Shown here in pieces: positions 26,824-38,968 of a stretch of DNA of 62,000 bases. Positions within the stretch are counted from its first letter, which is position 1. Each line of letters begins with the position of its first letter. This DNA is from Cristatella mucedo (Eukaryota; Bryozoa; Phylactolaemata; Cristatellidae): assembly GCA_009760855.2 (NCBI GenBank), contig WPIO01000040.1, positions 52,501 to 114,500 of the forward strand. The letters are read 5' to 3'. The notes beneath the pieces are model-generated. The model was not told the DNA's origin and did not search any database. It was given only the letters and a program-made list of their open reading frames with translations. The position numbers and the translations under genes are program-made.

Positions 26824-29781
26824 CTACAGGCGCGTGGTCAGCGCTGCCGTGTCGCCGTCGCGCTGGTAGGCGTATCTCCTCAGAGCCACGACCGCTGTCG
26901 CATTGCCGGTCGCCCCGTCGTCGGGCGGCCGCGCCGCCGTGCGGCCGGATATCTTGTACAGGCAAATGACGATCGTCATCGCGACGAGCTGTAGAGAGAA
27001 AGACTGCTGCTGCTGCTGCTGCGGCTGCTGCGGCCGGGAACCCGCTCGCTCGCAGCGAAATTCGGTGCACGGCTGGAGAGTCGGAAGCGAGCGACGGCGA
27101 CTGACTGGCGAGGCGGTCGCGACGGCGGACGTCAACGTGGCAGGGTGCACCCGCTTGTCACCAGCTCTCCGGCGGCGGCGCGAACGAGCGCCTCGAGGCT
27201 AGTGTACATCCTGGGAGCGCTCCACCCTGAGTAGCTATTGCGGCTATTCGCTTTTGCTCATTTTCGGCTATCATAGTTCCTTTTCGAGCGGCGAAGTGGA
27301 GCGGGTCGGAGCGGCGGGTTAGAGCTGGTCGGAGCGGTGGCGGTGGCGGCAGGCGCGACCCAAGGGAGCGCTCGTGCCTGACCTCAGCGAGCACGACGAC
27401 GGTGGCGGCGAGCAGGACGGCTGAGTTGTACTTGAGCACGTAGCCGTACAGCTGGTCGTAGCAGCCGACGGCCGCGTAGCTGTTGTGCTCGCTCGGCTCG
27501 TGCAGGCACGGCTGGTCGAACAGGAGCGGCCGCGCACCGACGACGACGAGCCGAGCGAGTGCCAGCGAGCTCAGCCAGTCGATCTCGAGGCTGTCGCGAT
27601 CGAGCAGCTTGCAGCACGTGTAGGGCACGCGAAGCGTGACCTTCACCTTGGTACCGTCGCTTCGGTCCGCCAGCGCCGTTCGGTTCCACGCCTCAGCCGA
27701 CTCCCAGTCAGAGCCGTTGCTGATGCCGCAGCATCGTTGCTAAACGGAATAGTTAACGGGTTCGCTTACGCGTACGCTCTGCAAAAGAAATGCCTACAGG
27801 TGCGTACATATACTGTCCTTCGATATTTAAAGGCGACCCTTGCTTCAGCTTCCATGTACATTTCAAACGTATCTCTAGTTATGTAAGCAAGAAATTTCGT
27901 CACGAGGCTAGATGGCGAACTTGTGTCTCGAGGTAAGATGGCGCACTTCGGCTAAGCAGCAACATGGCGCAGCGTCGTCATCTGTGACAGAACTACTTTG
28001 ACTCAGCGAAGCGAGTCCACCGGCATTGTGAGCTGCTTGTATATATACGAACAAGTCACTGCCTGTGGACTCGCTTCGCTGAGTCAAAGTAGTTAGAGTT
28101 AGTTATTGGACTGCCTGTGGACTCGCTTCGAGTTAGTTATTGTCAGTTAGTAGTTATAGTAGTCGCCGAGGCGTTGCGAAAGTCTGGCTTAATTTTAGGG
28201 GGCACAAGAACTGCTCGGCTGAAAAAAACTTTGTTCTCGAGCAGTAAGCAAGATGGGGCAGCAGTTTCGTTAAGATCGTGCGGAGGGCTCGAGCTCGAGC
28301 AGAGAGGCTCAATAGTCTACCTCGGCATTTCTGCCATCGGCCGGCTCCCCGCAGGAGCGGCTGATTGATATCGGCTGGCCTGCCGACCTCAGCCTCAAAT
28401 CAGTTTGAAAGAATTGTCTGGAACCTTCTTTTTCGGCACTCGAGCTGAACGTGGCTGAACGTCGGTTGTCGAGTAAAGGTAATAATTTCTTACCGTAGCG
28501 GTCCGCGGCGCCAGGCCTGCAGGCACTACACTAAGCTCTTACCCTTTAGTCTCGGTTTGCTATTTAAGAATAAGGCCACGCCTGCCCAAGGTCACCTTTG
28601 CCAGCCGCCATGCGAGAGTTTCCGGACTCGTTTCTGGCGGAACGGGAGGGGGGAGAAGGTCTAGCAGGCTTTCACGCCCGCATCGACGGCCTCTAGGCAT
28701 CGAGAGAGCGTCGGGAGGAGAAATCGGCGAACGATACCGAATACTACCGTATAGCGCCCGTGGCTCGAATTTTACCTTTTCTCGCACGTTCGTCTGAGCG
28801 CGAAACACGCCTCCGGCGAGGAAACGGGAAGCGGCTTTCGTTAAGCGAAATGGCCCCCGTAGTTTGACCTACCTGAGTAAGGTGGATTGCTGACTTCGAG
28901 TTCTCCGGTCAGGATTTAGGGTCAGGTGAAGCGACGACCGGGACATCGGCACATTTCTGCGAATGCCACCGCACGCCTGAGCCAACGCCGCTAACCGCAT
29001 ACCTTGCCGTTCGGGCCCGGCGTCTATGCTGGTCGCGCTCCAGCAAAGAGGCCGGGCGACGCAAGTACTCGGAGGTACTTCCACCGTAAGAGTGCTTATA
29101 ATAATAATAATAATGCACATGATAAAGCGCCTTCAGATAACTCAATCTCTTTCTAGGTGCTTTACATCTGCTGCAAAGGGAAACGCAATTGAATGTTGAG
29201 TAATATCATGCTTGATAAACAACATGAATAACATGGTTAAGGGTGACATGCACAGGGTCAGCATGCAAATGTGGTTAGTGGCAGCATGCACAGTGTCAGC
29301 AGCATAAGCACATGAAGGACGAATCACAGGGACCCACTAAATGCTGTCCTAAATAGGTGTGTTGTCTCAGTCTGAGAGCTTTCGAAGACCTGCGCTCTCA
29401 ACAGCGGGCTTAATTAATTCGCATCTGACCTAGTTCCTACGCAGCGCCTGGATAGAGATCGGGTTCTCTTTGCGCTCCATACGAATGAAACGTGTAACGC
29501 CGAACGCACGCGGGAAGACGACGCTGGGCCGCTGTGCTTCGCCACTGCTGAAGCACCTCACCCACTCCTCTATTGGCGATTCGGAGCACGAGTACACTAT
29601 AAGTAAGGCGCCCCGCCCGAGCTAGTCTCGGGCGCTCGGGCCTTACTTATAGTGTACTCGTTGAGAGCGCAGGTTTGCGTCAGTTTTTCTTTTTTTCACC
29701 AAGCTCGGATCGTCTAGCTGCGAAACTCTATTAGCGGCGGCTATTATTATATCTAGTATTACATCTATCTATATACATGTA

Positions 29782-29841
<60 letters not shown>

Positions 29842-32800
29842 CTATTAGCGGCCGCTGCGGTGAAGTCGGAGGCGGTATATCGTGGCTCCCTAGATTGAGC
29901 TTTCGTCAAAATCTCTGCAAAGGGTGGCTCTGCAAAGGCCGCCGCGACATCTGTGGGCCTTGCCGAGAAGGCGCCGCGAGGCCTGAGCACCGCGAGAACT
30001 GCACCTGAGCGTCGACGCCGCCGCACTCTGCGCTGCACTCTGCGGCCGGGATGCCTGCGCCAGCGAAGAACGTGCCTTCATCTGCGCCACGTCCCACGCA
30101 ATCGAGTAGACGTCCTCCACGTCCCACAGTCCTCGGTAGCGTTCTACGATGGTCCACATGAGAAACCTCCGGAAGACGACGTCGATCTGCGCCGCGAATA
30201 AATGTACGAGCCCAATTCAGAAGGCGGCGCTCGCCAGGGACGGGCGAAATCGCGGTCGCGCGGCACAGGCGAAATCGCGGTCGCACGGCACAGGCGTCGG
30301 CGGGCAAGCGCCGTGCCGCGCGGCGGCGGCGTGCGAAGTCGCTCGGCGCGCAGCGCCACCTCTCGTTGGAACTTGACGATGTACACCCCCGCGCTCGCCT
30401 CGAACGCTACGCAGAGCACCATAAGAATGACGAACTGGAACGGAAGAAGCGCGGCAGCAATGGCCGTCGAGTTCATCTGCTCGTCGCCGCCGCCGCTCGG
30501 CCCCTCCCCTCACGCGTGCGCTCACGGACGCTCTGGTCGCACGCCTCCGTCAGAGCTCGGTAAACGCAGTGCTCGGCCGCGTGTGCGTACCAAAGCTCAG
30601 CTGCCGCTCGCGCACCGCTAGCGAGCAAGATTGGCGAGCGTCCGGCGAATTACGTCACGACGGCGTTCGGAGGAGGAGGCATGCCTCGCGCGCTTCGTGC
30701 GCCCGCGTCGGCGCTCCGTGGGCGAGCCGAGCGCCAAGTGCTGCGTCACGTTCGTTCGAGAAAACTTCGAACCGAGCGCTAGCGTAGCGAGCCGGCGAGA
30801 CTCACGATACACAGGTATTTGTACGTTTTCTTACAGACGGCCACCATTGACATCACTCCGTACGCCATTATTATCAGACCGCCGACCAAGAGAAAAATGG
30901 CCGACTTCTCGAGCGACGGCAGCTTGGCGCTTCCGTAGATCCGAGAGAATACCATGAGAGCGCTGCCGCCGCTGGGACTCAGGTCCTGCAGCACGGACAC
31001 GCCGAGTCCGAACAGCGCTGCGCCGGCGACCTGCAAGAGCGCGAGCGAAAGCGGCAGCAACGCCGCTAGAGGGCGCGCAGAGGGCGCGAATCCGAGTCGT
31101 GGGCTCGAGTGCAGCTGCAGGCAATCCTTCATTTGCAGGCTGCTAAAAGGGGCGGTAGCCCCAAAGGTCTTCTGCGGCCACTTAAATGAGTCTGCTAAGT
31201 CAGCCGATTTTTATGATTAGATCAGCTCTTTTCTAGGCAACGGACGCTGTAAGCGACCAAGGTGAGGCGCTGTGCCACTCTCGTAGCAGCAGTCGACCGT
31301 AGTCGCTGAAAAACCAATGGTTAGGTGCTCGCCCCGACCAATTTCCGACCAAGGTCGTCGGTTCGAGCCCCGCGGCACACGGGAAGCGCCTGAATTGAGA
31401 AGAAATTCTCTTAGGGCGCTATACAAAGAAATTCTATATTTTTATTTAAAAACCTGGCAAAATCTAATTGCGTCCGCATTCTCCTCGCTAGGGCAGGCTT
31501 TGAGCCAACGCTGGCTTTGGTCGACGTGGAAACAGTTTTAGAGAACACAATTGCCGCAGTGTCACAGAATCACAAGAGCAAGTTAACATACTGCAGGCAC
31601 GAAGCCTTCACGGCTTGCATCTATTGCCATTATTATTACTTTCTTCGTTGTTGTCGTTGCTGTTTCTATTGATGCTGAAGAGGCATCGAACTACTGAACT
31701 ACCGAACTACTACCGATATTGCGGCGGTACAGCATGAAGTGCGGCCGCTTCGCATTCGCAAGCTGTCGCGTGCAGAGACAGCTGTCGAGAGCTTTGCTTT
31801 GTAAACTTTCCTACTGCCGACTATGGCTGTGAAAGAACACGCACGCTTGCAGCCTTCGAGCACTGGTCGGAGACCTCGCGAGGGCTGTCAGACTGCCTAC
31901 GAAGCCGCAAGCTCACGACCGGTGGATGGGCAGACGATGACTCGGCAGTCCTGCCCAAATCCATGCATTGGCGGCATCTGTGGGAACATCAATCTACCAC
32001 AAACTGCCGCCAGCTGTCGGGCGGGTTCGGAACGAACGATGGCCCGACAGTGCGAAAAACAATGCATGCATGGAATCTAAGGGTTGCCGGAGGAGTACAA
32101 CGGAGGGGAGGGAGAGATCCCTCGATGCCGGCAGCCGTCTAGTGCGTGTAGACTGGGCTTGGCTGGCGTTACGTGGAATAAAGGTTTTGGTGTTGGAGTC
32201 AGCAGACTTGTTGCTCGGTCGTGCTACCCAGCCTGACGGCAGGTCGTGCGGAGGGCTGTCACAATGGCACATCCTTTTCAGCGGTCCTGAGCTGCTACTT
32301 CTATGCTACTCGCTACCTCAACTGCTCTCCTAACTCTGCTATGCTTCCTAATTTCTCTGTTTTGCGTGAGACGAAGTCTTTTGGCTACCGAATGCGTACC
32401 GAAAGCCGCTTAGGCTGTGAGTGAGCTATACAAAACACTCCTGCGTAACACCCACATGGTCTTTATGACTTTGTGGAGTTACAGACGGAGATACATTACA
32501 TTACATTACATTACATAAACGTCGCTAGTTGCTCACTTTTTGCTAATTTTCTCTCCTGTAGGCGCGGTTCTGCTCTGCTTGTAACTACTCGTTCCTGACG
32601 CTAGATTCGCGCTATCAAACGCCGAGCGCTCGAAAGCACTGGCTGCTGCTTCGTCGGCTTCCGCCATCGTAGCAGCAGCCACTTAGTCATCGGGGCCGGA
32701 TGTAGCGGATGGAGACACTGCACTGCACTGCATGCGATTCGTAGGATGCTTACTAGCTAGCACATGTGCACTGAAAGCTGCTTAGAACTTGAGAGTGCAC

Positions 32801-32942
32801 TTATTCATATAGATATACTCGTGTTCATGTAGATATGCTACTTCATACCTATAGAATACAGTCCAACGTGGCGAACAGTCTTCCGATCTTAGTGGAGTTA
32901 CAGACACAAGTAAGTGTGCACACACGCAATTTTACACGCGTT

Positions 32943-32978
<36 letters not shown>

Positions 32979-34579
32979 AACGCACACGCATACACACGCA
33001 CCCATGCTCGCACGTACGCACGCATAAAATCGTCTGCTACCGATGCAAAACTAAGCTGGTCGGCTGTCGTTAACAGTGTTACATTTTTGGCTGTCCCATT
33101 CCTCCGCTTAAAGACAGTTGGCGACAGAAGCTTTAGCTCTGCAGGTCCTAGACTGTGGAACTCGCTTCCACAATTCTTACGCAACGACATCTACTCTCCA
33201 ACTGCCGACTATGGCACATCTTTTTCAGCGGTCCTGAACTGCTACTTCTATGCTACTCACTACCTCAACTGCTCTCCTAACTCTGCTATGCTTCCCACTT
33301 TCTCTTTGTTGCGTGAGACGAAGTCTGTTGGCTACCGAATGCGTACCGAAAGCCGCTTAGGCTGTGAGTGCGTTATACAAAACTCTCCTGCGTAACGCCC
33401 ACATGGTCTTTATGACTTTGTGGAGTTACTGACGGAGATACATTATATTTCACATCAAAGCACGTCTGTCTCAGCTTTAATGGCTTCAATTCGAGCATCG
33501 CATTGGTTTCAAGATTCCCAAGATTCTGCTCTTCTACATGTCACTTCACTTACGTACACCAGCCAGCCTTACCTCCTCACGTGCTCCTCCAGTCACGTGC
33601 TCTCGCACAGTGAATTCATCGGTATCTAGCCATCGCACTCGAGCCTCGCCCTGAATTGGAAAATTAACTTATCGAGCCTTCAGCTTGCATCGGAAAATCT
33701 GTGGAGCTCGCTTCCTGCTTTGGCCTTTACTTCCTGCTAAACCTTGCGTCATCTGAGTCTCAGCTAAAAACGCATCCGATCCGGCTAGCTACCACGTCGC
33801 CCCCAGAAAAGCAGTCTTTTTGCATTCCCTCTCTGCGTGCTTACCCGTGCACGATTCAGCGTATGCTACTAACCGACGGTCCAACTAACAGGCGGCGTGT
33901 CTCTCTCTGAGTGTCCATACTCTGAGCAACAGCAACTTGTGCTGCTCTGTCAACGCCTCAGCGTGCACGTCACGTGACGCCTCAGCAGCAGCTTGCACTT
34001 CTTTTTCGCGCCGCTCTAAGCGCGATGCCCTGGATGTCTTGAAATATATAGGAATAATGTAATAAAAGTCATGTTTACAATGACCTGAGAGAACTAATAT
34101 ATATATCTCTATCTGGAAACTCTACATATGCGACACTACGCTCGAGTCTAGGAGTGAACCTAGTCGTTAAAGGTAAGCATCCTACTCCTGGGGTCTCGAT
34201 TATTGATTCTCTTTCTCTCGCGGAGAGCTATGAAACGCCTGGATAGAGACTCAGTTCTCTTAGGGTGGTATGCAAAGAACATACAGTACTACTACGACTT
34301 CTGATAATAATAATTATTATCATTATTATTTCAACCAGAGTACAGACTACGCAGGCGAACCACAGCATCAGGTGCCGCGCCGTCTGCAGCCGGCGAGCGA
34401 GCGACTGGCCGGAAGCGGAGGCGGAAAAGGAAGCCGCAGCCGCCTCCCCGCTACGGCGAGGGCTTAGTTCGTCGCAGTCGGCGCGCGCTACGACTTACCG
34501 CGCTCAGCAAGGCGACGGCGAACACTACGGTCTCGAGCACGCGAACGACCTTGGAGAGCACGCAGCGTACGGTGAGCAT
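26824..34579 (-). CDS. Tetraspanin, complete six-exon gene
   Basis: Exons on the minus strand, all phase 0: 34579-34499, 31030-30806, 30434-30360, 30186-30076, 27739-27383 and 26988-26824. They give 337 residues. TM1 spans about 14-38 (split across exons 1 and 2), TM2 about 70-92 and TM3 about 98-122 (FVILMVLCVAF). The large extracellular loop carries WDVAQMKQRCCG (CCG at 167-169), VPYTCC (206-207), and Cys242 and Cys257 in AAVGCY, so six loop cysteines are visible. TM4 covers VLLAATVVVLAE plus LVAMTIVICLYKI. The loop is longer than in CD9/CD81-type members. Tetraspanins organise membrane microdomains; no subfamily can be named. Exon 3 appears to use a GC donor (AAG|GCACGT). The start ATG is the first in frame before TM1. 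Confidence 0.9.
27991..28094. repeat. Fold-back repeat with 30-base perfect arms
   Basis: Arms 27991-28020 and 28065-28094 are exact complements and surround a 44-base loop that can itself pair in part. The segment lies in a tetraspanin intron. Single-arm relatives occur near 28105-28135, 6325-6370 and 61625-61670, so this is a dispersed repeat. Confidence 0.9.
29098..29360 (-). mobile_element. LINE family A 3' end fragment
   Basis: Minus-strand 3' untranslated segment with the shared tail and (AAT)n terminus, lying in a tetraspanin intron directly next to the fold-back element at 29388. Confidence 0.75.
29388..29674. mobile_element. Small fold-back (MITE-like) element with nested hairpin
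   Basis: Outer 14-base inverted repeats ACCTGCGCTCTCAA (29388-29401) and its complement (29661-29674) enclose a second inverted repeat. The inner arms, CGAGTACACTATAAGTAAGG at 29589-29608 and its complement at 29641-29660, surround a GC-rich core that is also self-complementary. No coding capacity is seen. A clear target duplication was not recognised. Confidence 0.6.
29786..29837. repeat. (AT)n microsatellite in a tetraspanin intron
   Basis: About 50 bases of pure AT dinucleotide, able to form a cruciform. Confidence 0.95.
31310..31445 (+). mobile_element. tRNA-derived SINE of a second type
   Basis: An A-box-like TGGTTAGGTGCTCG and a B-box GGTTCGAGCCCCGC are followed by a tail with AAATTCTCTTAGGGCGCTAT, which resembles the end of LINE family A. 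Tails of the same kind lie at 34226-34335 and 60850-60915. Confidence 0.7.
32268..32516 (+). mobile_element. LINE family B 3' end copy
   Basis: Truncated copy that starts in the last codons of ORF2 and ends in a clean ACATT pentamer array (32493-32516), the terminal repeat of the family. Confidence 0.82.
32948..32976. repeat. (CA)n tract inside LINE-rich intron
   Basis: A short CA repeat with CACGCA variants on both sides, just upstream of the family B copy at 33090. Confidence 0.9.
33090..33460 (+). mobile_element. LINE family B 3' end copy with ORF2 C-terminus
   Basis: The frame reads KTVGDRSFSSAGPRLWNSLP, the C-terminal motif common to L2/CR1 clade ORF2 proteins (GdRaFsvaaPrLWNsLP). The family B 3' untranslated block follows. 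Confidence 0.85.
34140..34335 (+). mobile_element. SINE tail copy with ATT/AAT terminus
   Basis: GCCTGGATAGAGACTCAGTT leads into CTCTTAGGGTGGTATGCAAA and then AAT/ATT repeats. The upstream part is tRNA-like but degraded. Confidence 0.6.
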
Positions 34580-36617
34580 AGCGAGGCCAGGCCACGGCAG
34601 CTGGCTGCCGCCACTAGCGCCAGCGAACGATTTTTTCGAATTCGAGCGGCGTCTCGGCGCGCCGACTCGACCGCGACCTTGACGCGAACACGCGGAGGTC
34701 GGGCTCTCTCTGCCGCGGGCGGCTCAGTTGGCGGAGAGCGCCCGCGCCGAATGCGCGAGCTCGCGCACAGCGAGTGCAGCCGCGATGCTCTTTGTATCTT
34801 CGGTCCGTGTGCCCAACAGAGCTTCCGGACAGTCGTATCGGCGAAGTTTCGTGAAGGCGTCGCTTTTCTAGCCCGCGCTCCGCCGTCTGTCGGTCGCGGG
34901 CGATGCGGATACGCGCCAGCCGCGCAGGCGTTGCCCCCGAGTCGTAGTGGCGCGGAGGGCGCATGAAATGTTTTTGTTTTGGATACTTGTTTCAAGAGCG
35001 ACGGATTAGAAGCTATTGCGTATTTCGCCCTCCTCCCTCTTAAAGCTGTCAAATATGCACCGAGCATTGGAGACTTAGCCGTAAGCGCGGCTCTAGCGCC
35101 GGACGTCCGTTACAGCGTAGCCAATCGTTTTGCTGCGGCGTGCGCTCTCGGCTTTGCTGCGGCAGTGCGGTTTTCTAGTCACGTAAGCGCGATCCGGTCG
35201 AGCCGCGATTGTCATCGCTTGGACGTAAGCGTCACGAATATTTGCGCTTTCGAATTAAGGCTTTTTGTGCTGACAATTTTTCCTGGCTGTTCATTTGGAG
35301 CAAGTCCCTGCAGTGACTCGGTGGGTGGGGTCATTACGCCCGCAGCAGCCCAGCAAGCGTAATGCCCACCGGACGCGGGAGTGGCCTCCTCATGCTGAAA
35401 TACTTTTAGAGAGCGGCGCGGTTGCGGTGGCAGATGCCGAAACGCCGGCGTGCTAAAAAAGGCCATATTATGGCTGCCGTTCATTGATAGTATTTCCTGA
35501 ATTACGTCGGCTAATAGCCGAGGATTCTATAATCTACTGCCAAGTCCACCTTAAGGGAGAAACAGTGTAGTGAGCTGCTACTCGTACTCCGGAAGTTAGC
35601 CATGGCAGTTGAGCTGAGTTGAAGGCTTGACCTTGAAGAAGTTGATGTACGTCGCCGCCGTTGTTGAACGCCTGTAACTATACAATGCTGTCAAACAGAC
35701 ATATCTCCACTATGAATGTGCACTTGCTATGCTAAGGCACGGGCGCTCCTCGCCCTCCGCTGCTGTCGGCTACTGCCTGCGTGCGTTAGTGCTACAAGTC
35801 GCCAACCGCGATACAACGTTCAGGCGCCGCCACCGCGACGAATCGCGCGTCGGCCGAGACGAACGCCGTTTCGAGCGCTGCGTTGGCGGCCTAGTTCTTA
35901 CCGGATGTAGAAGCCACTACATCTCGTTTGTAACAGTACCAAAAAAGCAAGCTCGCTTAACTGGAGAGATGAGTGTGGAGCGATAAAGAGATGCGAGAGA
36001 GAGAGAGAGAGAGTGTGGGGGAGGTTAGAGAGAGGAGAAAAGAGAAAATGCGAGAGTGGGGATTTGGGAGGGAGGTGATGAGTGAGGATGGCGGAGGGAA
36101 AGAAAAAGAAGAGCTAGCGAGATAAAGAGGGAGATTTGAGCTGTTGTATCGCTGCGGCCCCTGCAGTTCAAGTTCAAGCGGGAGTCTCGCGGGAGACACG
36201 AGCTCGTGGGCTCGAGCGGCAGACGAGACTCTATCTGTCCGTTGCTCTCACTGGTGTACGTATACTCGAGCTGGCCGAATCAGCAAAGTTGGGGGAGCCA
36301 CACAGCCGCTGCTTTGGGCAGCATCCCCGCATCGAAGGCCTGACGCTGCTCCGAGTCAACAGACCAACCACCTGCTGCAGGTGGGGCATACGCTAGTGGC
36401 CGGACGCTGCACTAATTACAAAGGTAGAAGCAGCAGGGGCACGCAACATTGCAAAAGACAGGAGACAAAAAGGATCGAACGCCCTCTTATCAATAAGGAA
36501 TGTCGGGCTACGAATCCTAGGCTTAAGGTAAGTCAGAAGTTTGAGCAACGACTCTTCGTTTAAGCTCGGTGCTGGAAAAGGTACAAGTAGCAGGAACGTG
36601 TCATGTTTCCAATGGCT
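34580..36617. other. Region upstream of the tetraspanin
   Basis: GC-rich sequence upstream of the first coding exon probably contains the promoter and 5' untranslated region, but no defined element is visible. A GA tract lies at about 35996-36015. Several open frames on both strands match nothing recognised. Confidence 0.45.
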
Positions 36618-37013
36618 GACTAGACCAGGGATCGGCAACCTTTTGAGACGGAAGAGCCAGAAGTTACAATTTACATCATTTCCCAGTTTTTAAAGAGCCA
36701 CTAACATTGTTTTCAATATTATGGTATGATTATGGTATGATTAGGATTAAGTATATAAATTAGATTTATGATTTAAAATAAATAGCTTTATATAGGAAAT
36801 AATATTTATTCATATAAAAACATACAAATGTTTCGCACAAAACATATTAAAGTTTTTAGCTAGCTCTGCTGGAATAATAAATTAGTAATCAAATAATATA
36901 ACTATAATTATTGAATAATAGATATTAAAAATAGTTACATCAATGGGAGCATTGGCCTTGCATGCCTTTTGAAAGTTTGGTTAAATCTGGCTCGTAACTT
37001 GCAGTTTTCAGTT

Positions 37014-38886
37014 TCAGCACGCCTCTAGATTTTTATTTGTCAGTTGGCTTCTTACTTTACTTTTTATTATATTCATGCAAGAGAACGCTTGCTCGATGGA
37101 ATATGTTGACCCGAAGATCGGCAGCACTCCAAATGCCAACTTCTTTACCTCACTGTAGCATTCGGGAAGGCTATTCCATGCCTCAAATATGAGTGCCTCA
37201 ACTCGCGGAATTTCTTTTAGAGCTGTCCACTTGTGCAGCGTAACGTGCATGCTTTTCTGGACCTCCAACTCTTCTAACTTGCTCTTGAGTTCTGTGAACT
37301 TACCACTCCACAAGTGTTTGGTTTTCAAATCCAGCAATTGCATTTTAAGCGAACCAGCATCAATGCCAAATGGCTCAGTGCTGATCTCATTTGTATTTGT
37401 GTTGAGAGGATTTACTACGAACGCCAGAGTACTTGCGTTTGTTTTGAATTGCTCAAATCTCTCAGTGAATCCATCCTTTATTTTGTTTATAGTAATGCTG
37501 AAGTAATTCGTGTCAATAGTTGCATTGGTTTTATCGCGATATTGCTTCAGATTTTCAAAATGAAGTAACTTACCGCTCTCCGTGTCTTCGACAAAAAGAA
37601 GTAATTTATTTTCGAAACAAACCACTTCTTCAAGCGAGGCACAGGCTGGGTTTCCCTTTCCTTGCAGTTTTACATTTAGCTCATTTAGCTCATTTAGTCT
37701 CTTTGTGATATCCACTATAAAGTTGAATTTTTGCAGCCACTTGTCTTCTTTCAATTCGGGATGGACAGTGCCTTTTTCATTGAAGAATGTTTTCATTGCA
37801 CTCAAGCAAGAAGCAAAACGTTTCAATGCGTTACCCCTGGACTCTGCCATCGCACTGTATCGTGCAGAAGTAGGTCAGCGCACCGGCTTTCTTTTTCTTC
37901 GAGAAATCCCTTAAACTGGCGCTGGTGGAGCGCTTTGGCCACGATGCTGTTAATGACCTTAATAACCAAGTTCATGACCTCAACCTTTTCGGTCGGAAAT
38001 GTTTGGGCACAAAGCGCGTCTTGATGAGTTATGCAGTGAAACGTTGAACTTTCGTGGTTTATGTTTTGCCGAAGAATCAATGTTACCCCTTTATGTATTC
38101 CTGTCATACTTCTGGCTCCATCAGTTGCTATGGATACGATTTTATTTATATCGATTTCATAGTCTTCCAGGCATTTTTGCACAGCATTTGCTATATCTTC
38201 TCCACGAGTTTGCCCCTGGAGAGCGGCAGCAATCCTAGCAGTTCTTTTTTTGGACCTTGGGACGACATATACCTGACGAAAAGGGTAACTTGTACCGTTT
38301 CTTTTATGTCGCAAGACTCATCCATAGCAAGTGATAAAGCAGAAGCCAGTTGAATGTCTTCCACTTGCATGTGTGCTACATTTGAAGACATTTTAGAAGT
38401 TCTATCTTGTACTTTTTTAGCAGATAATGGCAAATCTTTGATTTTCTTCATGGTTTCGGTTTTGTTTTTGAAATCGCGAAACAGTTATTCCGCTCCACGT
38501 GTGAAAAAATCTTTGACGTATTCACCATCTGTGAATGGTTTCCCTCTTTTTGCAATTTGTAGTGATATTGCGAAGCTTGCCAGATTTACATTATTTGAAG
38601 ACTTCGCCCAGTTACTTAGCATAGAACTCGACTGTTGTTTTTGTTTTTGAAGCTCTTTAACAGCTCTTTTCCGTGCGTCACCGGTTGGATATTTAGCAGC
38701 GAGCCGGGTATGTTTTGTTGTGAAGTGTCTCCAAATTTAACTTCTTATTGTGTGCAAATTTTTCTTGGCAATTGAGACAAGTCGGAAGGCCATCTGTGTT
38801 GCATATGAACGCAACGACTCCGGCCAATCCTGATTAAATTCTCGATTTTCTTCTTCAGTTCGTCTCTTCTTTTTATCAGATGCCAT
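37014..38886 (-). pseudogene. hAT transposase, BED-finger type, frameshifted
   Basis: The reading starts near 38886 with MASDKKRRRTEEEN. In shifted frames it passes a BED-type finger (CLNCQEKFAHNKK with the paired His beyond), then [19 protein letters not shown] with the first catalytic Asp, then IVSIATDGARSMTGIHKG and HCITHQ, then an LLHDTVRW box, then the C-terminal dimerisation region ([19 protein letters not shown]). At least four lesions are visible: shifts near 38806, 38725, 38195 and 37845, and an in-frame stop near 38487. The nearest known relatives are the GTF2IRD2/EPM2AIP1/ZBED-like hAT proteins. It cannot encode an active enzyme. Confidence 0.9.
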
Positions 38887-38968
38887 TCTTGTGGCGGAGC
38901 TGAAATAAAAAATTTTTAAATTTTATTTAGCCATCTTCAAGTCAACTTTGTTAAACGTTAAAGCGTAT

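Larger units (their letters stand above)
31031..34498. other. First tetraspanin intron, repeat-filled
   Basis: Two LINE family B copies, one tRNA-type SINE, a SINE tail copy and a CA tract fill most of this 3.5-kb intron. Confidence 0.7.

Noticed and set aside
34525-35067. 180-residue Arg-rich minus-strand frame overlapping the first tetraspanin exon
   Set aside because: The other frame gives TM1 of the tetraspanin with a GTAAGT donor in phase; this one has no match.
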